Notes under the pieces: model-generated
What the model was told of the DNA's origin: nothing
Databases searched by the model: none
What the model saw: only the letters and a program-made list of their open reading frames with translations
NCBI GenBank assembly: GCA_027919835.1
Contig: JANVFP010000025.1
Coordinates: 496,001-560,000, forward strand
From: Lentinula raphanica
Lineage: Eukaryota; Basidiomycota; Agaricomycetes; Agaricales; Omphalotaceae
DNA: 64,000 nucleotides
Direction: 5' to 3'
Program-made: the position numbers and the translations under genes
Part shown: piece by piece, positions 60,901 through 64,000 of the stretch
Layout: every line of letters begins with the position of its first letter
How positions within the stretch are numbered: position 1 is the stretch's first letter

Positions 60901-63128
60901 GGGGTACATGATCTGCGGCAAGTTCAGTGACCTGTGTGATATTCAGATCTGGCATTCAACAAGTTATAGAGTTCTGAACAAACCTTGAGGATAAGAATTT
61001 TCTCTGATGTCCGTAACTGAATAGTTTCGAGCGCGCTAGAATCTGGAAGCTGGTTGATTGCAAGTGCGACTATCATCCGCTCAGATGAGGGAGCAGATCG
61101 AACATGTTCAAGAATCTCTTCACAGGCATTATTGATGAGCATAGCGTTGTCGAAGAACTCTATAGCAGTTGACGATGATGAGGTGAAGACTGGAAGATTC
61201 CTCCAAGGATCGATTGCAAGGTGTTGTACATCATTCTTGAGAGATTTAGTGACGCGTTCATGAAATTCACGTTCCGCTGAAGATTGCATGAAAACAATAA
61301 CAACTTCGATACTGACTTATGAACATACCTGGTGGATTATCGCAGTAATAAAGTGCCGTTGGTTGATGGCCATGTTCTTGCAGTCCGTTGCTGACTTGCT
61401 CAAACATCTCGGGAAGAATAGAGAATCCCTTCGTGAGAGCCATGGCCTGGGCGCGGATTTCTTCCCACTCGTTGACTAGTGAGAACAACGCAGCGAAGGT
61501 TGGTTCTGATTTCAGGCGTGCCATTGATTTCATGATCTGAGCAGTGGTTTGTGAATGGAGAAATGATTTGTATGTGTTATTGCTCACCCGAAATGTATGG
61601 TCACCAGCAAGCTTGTATCCCGACAATGAAGCTTGTATCCGATCTAAGAAAATCTTGATAGCTGCATGGTAATCGGTCCAGATGCATTTCAAGTATTGGA
61701 CAGAAGGAGTGCTTCCAGCATACTTCATCGAGTCGTCGAATTTTGGAAACGGAGGTACCTGTGAAGTTCCAGAAAAACCATAATGGGCAGCAGCCGCGAG
61801 ATAGATCAGCTCGCGGCGGCTATGTTGCAGTGTCTGCAACTCTCGAAGCATTTTCGAAAAAGGCTCAGGACCGAATCGACCAGCAAAGCACGGTTTCATC
61901 TGATCAATGACCAGTTTATCAACTGCACCACGAGCCGTAAGATATGCTGGTTGGTTTGTAGAATTAGTTGATGATACCCCCATATACGAAGACAAAGAAT
62001 ACCTGGGAAAGCTTCCTGTACCCATCGAGGGAGTTGGGCCAAAATGTGTGGATCGGTACCTTGATAGCTTGTCCCGCAACCTCTGTCATTTGTACGCCGG
62101 GAATCACAGATAAGACGATTGGTGAATAAGAAATAATCTATTCCTGTCGAAGTATAGACACGGCGTGCGAGTGGATTATCATTGTACCCTTCGATAGATT
62201 AGACATCAGAATAGGGATACAAGATAGATTTGAACAACGCACCATTCAAGGTGAGGCGTTTTCCACATTCACATTTATAGTAGTCTGGCCGTCCAGGTAG
62301 AAATTCCGTCAGCCAAACAAAAATTGGGCGAAGACAGAGTGGATCTGGTGTGAAGGTTGATTGTGATACACGGTGAAGAGCAAACACCGGATGGGGAGGA
62401 TGAACGTAGAACTGGCCCTCCTTGTAACATTTTGGCATTCCATATTCTTCTATCTGCTTTCGAAGGCTATTTCGGTAATCAAGGAGATATTGATGGTTTG
62501 TTGAATGTTCGATAGGTTCCGAGTTCTTCGTCTCAGCCTCGGCTACTTCAGCATTGACTTCAACTGAATCATCGTGATAATCCGAAATGCTTTCATCAAT
62601 CAACCTTTCGTTATCTTTCCAGATGTCAGCGTGTTCATCGTTGTCTATGATCTGCTCTATCTCATGAACTAGACATTGAAAATCTGTGTTTGCGATGAAA
62701 TTCCCTGAATTTCAGCTGGTGAGTGCCAAAAACAATAGTGTGGCTATAAAAGTCACCTTCGACACTTCCCATAGGACTATTTTCTGCTGAACTGGAAGAT
62801 GTATTCTGAAGAGTGCCTGGGCAGGAAGTTAAAGATCTCTCTTCAATCATTATAATACTATGGCAGAAGACCCACTATTGTCTGATGGAAGAGGTCGAGA
62901 AAAACCTTGAGAGACACGCGGGGTGAAGAAAGCTGGCTGTGGCTGGGATGCTGTGGTATGGCTTGTAGACTGAGAGAATCTCTGCGTTGATAGACCATTT
63001 GTCGAATTCAAAGAACGGGGATTCAGAGGAATGGCAGGTGTTGCTGTCTTCTTCTTCCGACCAGATCCTACTCGTCTTCCGCCATGTCCACGAGGCTCTT
63101 TACTAGATTGAGTAGGTTGAGATGACAT
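57919..63128 (-). CDS. Giant DUF6729-like / 3'-5' exonuclease-like protein, candidate mobile-element gene
   Basis: Ten or so exons splice into one open frame of roughly 1,590 residues, starting MSSQPTQSSKEPRGHGGRRV (63128) and ending IGNTRIRRKG (57919). In order: an AT-hook-like basic leader (GRRVGSGRKKK); a Zn-binding region (YYKCECGKRLTLNG, then LICDSRR...GCGTSYQGTDPHILAQ) resembling DUF6729; a helical region; a 3'-5' exonuclease-like domain (IDPWRNLPVF, KILILKVTEL, VDCVWQLYYSL) in which the usual D-x-E is not evident; an acidic linker; a conserved block with RVFDDAFHFMERL, GFLSDPPGIPLYYI, RGTNSIEGGVHMLIRRVFGS and WILRRNQRVGHFNRTGKRWK; and a C-terminal cysteine cluster (MCAVCYDNQCSRAEVC). 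All introns have GT...AG ends and every junction I tested keeps the frame. Inverted GGCTTATG doublets lie on both flanks. Function unknown; transposase or domesticated relative. Confidence 0.75.
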
Positions 63129-63691
63129 TTAAGAGAGTTATTATAAAGAGGTAAAATAGAATAGATAGAGTGAAAGTGGTTCGTGGTTGAAAGTAACGAA
63201 TAGGAGTGCAAACGTTCAGGCAGAAACTCTGTCGCTGAATAATACAAGTAGCACAAATTGGAGTAATATTGAGTTGATTACATGGCCAAAGTATCAGAGA
63301 ATCAACTCGTAGATAATGAACTATCTGTAGCTAATTTTTGAGGGAAAGAGGGACTTCAACAAAACTTCGAGTTCATTCACCACGGTGTAAGGCTGGAAGG
63401 CTCTTGCCTAATAAAGCATGAGCCGACCGGCGGAGCTTACAAATCTGGAATGAGTCATCAGGTCTTGCTTGATTTGGCATAAGCCGACATAAGCCTCCAC
63501 GGCTTTAGTGAATGAACCGGATTTGGCGCCGTCGGCCTCGGGTTTTCCGTGTAATGAATTATCGCCACGTCGACTTCACAACTTACTTCAAGCCCAACAT
63601 ATGCTGGTTTCGACTAACCTGTAATCAAGCTACACGCTCTCGTTCTGCTTTGAGAATTGCTCTGTTTTGGTTGACTGGATTGTAAATAATA
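63129..63691. other. Intergenic: giant-gene promoter, candidate element edge, ERV46 copy 2 promoter
   Basis: There is no ORF of note. The first 200 bp upstream of the giant gene are AT-rich. The region at 63380-63540 is richer in GGC/GCC motifs and holds the candidate terminal repeat. Confidence 0.4.
63476..63495 (-). repeat. GGCTTATG doublet (inverted), possible right terminal repeat
   Basis: The plus strand reads GGCATAAGCCGACATAAGCC; the minus strand therefore reads GGCTTATGTCGGCTTATGCC. It faces the doublet at 57274-57290, 6.2 kb away, with the giant gene between them. Further GGC/GCC-rich short inverted motifs lie at 63420-63440 and 63523-63540. Confidence 0.35.
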
Positions 63692-64000
63692 ATGGCGAAG
63701 GGTTTTCTTGCGAACTTAAAAGGCGTAGACGCCTTCGGGAAGGTCAGTCTCAATTTCAGTCTCTTGACATGGCAAACAAATCTCATAGCTCACATACTGT
63801 AGACTACCGAAGACGTGAAAATCAAGACACGTACAGGCGCATTTCGTACGTGTTCCGTGTCTATGTCGTTTCTGAATCAGCGTCTGAACTTCGTGAGGCC
63901 ATAGTCACACTCATTTCTGCTGCCATCATACTCTCATTCACCCTCATGGAATTCATCGACTACCGAAGAATATACACCGATACTTCGTTGCTTGTGGACC
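63692..64000 (+). CDS. ERV46: ERV46/ERGIC3 copy 2, 5' part only
   Basis: It starts MAKGFLANLKGVDAFGK at 63692, with the same 17-residue first exon as the copy at 52635 but with many silent changes. It continues TTEDVKIKTRTGAF, an intron (about 63846-63904), then a first membrane segment (LISAAIILSFTLMEFIDYRR) and IYTDTSLLVD, where the window ends. Intron positions match copy 1. No break is visible in the 309 bp available, and the silent-site divergence with near-identical protein points to an old duplicate under selection. Confidence 0.9.

Noticed and set aside
57919..63128. Assigning the giant gene to the KDZ (Kyakuja-Dileera-Zisupton) transposases
   Set aside because: It has a cysteine cluster and sits in a mushroom genome, but the order zinc region, exonuclease-like domain and RGTNSIEGG block does not match the KDZ layout I know, so I left it unnamed.
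63360..63540. tRNA or structured RNA in the GC-rich stretch before ERV46 copy 2
   Set aside because: No cloverleaf with acceptor, D, anticodon and T arms could be folded; the short inverted motifs fit an element end better.

Overview
This window looks like nuclear DNA from a mushroom-forming basidiomycete (Agaricomycetes). Genes are split by many short introns of about 45-75 bp with GT...AG ends. Two large NACHT-WD40 STAND genes are present, and housekeeping proteins (Miro/GEM1, VPS45, ERV46/ERGIC3, an SH3-RasGEF, G-patch, ECL1-type and OGFr-domain proteins) are interleaved with repeat-rich DNA. No bacterial or organellar features, rRNA, tRNA or CRISPR were seen. All gene models were spliced by eye, so exon edges are provisional.

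Layout. 1-6.5 kb is an AT-rich, CpG-poor, gene-free repeat block. It holds the start of an ORF running off the left edge, three regularly phased short-motif arrays (42 bp, 19 bp and 30 bp periods), a 430-bp direct duplication, a telomere-like GT-rich stretch, a 107-bp tandem repeat and a possible hAT transposase relic. 6.5-18.5 kb holds two tandem minus-strand NACHT-WD40 paralogues: the left one is open, the right one is broken by two nonsense codons and a frameshift. A decayed FCY2-like purine/cytosine permease lies between them on the plus strand. 19-33 kb is a compact housekeeping block: GEM1, a VWA protein, a G-patch protein, an F-box/WD protein, an SH3-RasGEF and a class I O-methyltransferase.

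33-46 kb is mostly gene-poor. It contains one ECL1-type zinc protein gene and ends in a second copy of the O-methyltransferase. 47.5-54.5 kb is compact again: an OGFr-domain protein, a GSKIP-domain protein with a divergent 60-residue microprotein, VPS45 and ERV46. 55-56 kb holds a small secreted protein. 57.3-63.5 kb carries a 5.2-kb intact multi-exon gene on the minus strand. It encodes a Zn-binding domain resembling DUF6729, a 3'-5' exonuclease-like domain, a conserved region with an RGTNSIEGG motif and a C-terminal cysteine cluster. Inverted GGCTTATG doublets flank it, so it may be a mobile element of a poorly described kind. A second ERV46 copy starts just beyond it and runs off the right edge.

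Three paralogue pairs (NACHT-WD40, O-methyltransferase, ERV46) in 64 kb suggest repeated local duplication. In each pair the copies are separated by decayed, gene-poor or mobile-looking DNA. GEM1, VPS45 and ERV46 concern mitochondrial and vesicle traffic, RasGEF concerns signalling, and the NACHT genes probably concern non-self recognition; there is no sign that they form one pathway.
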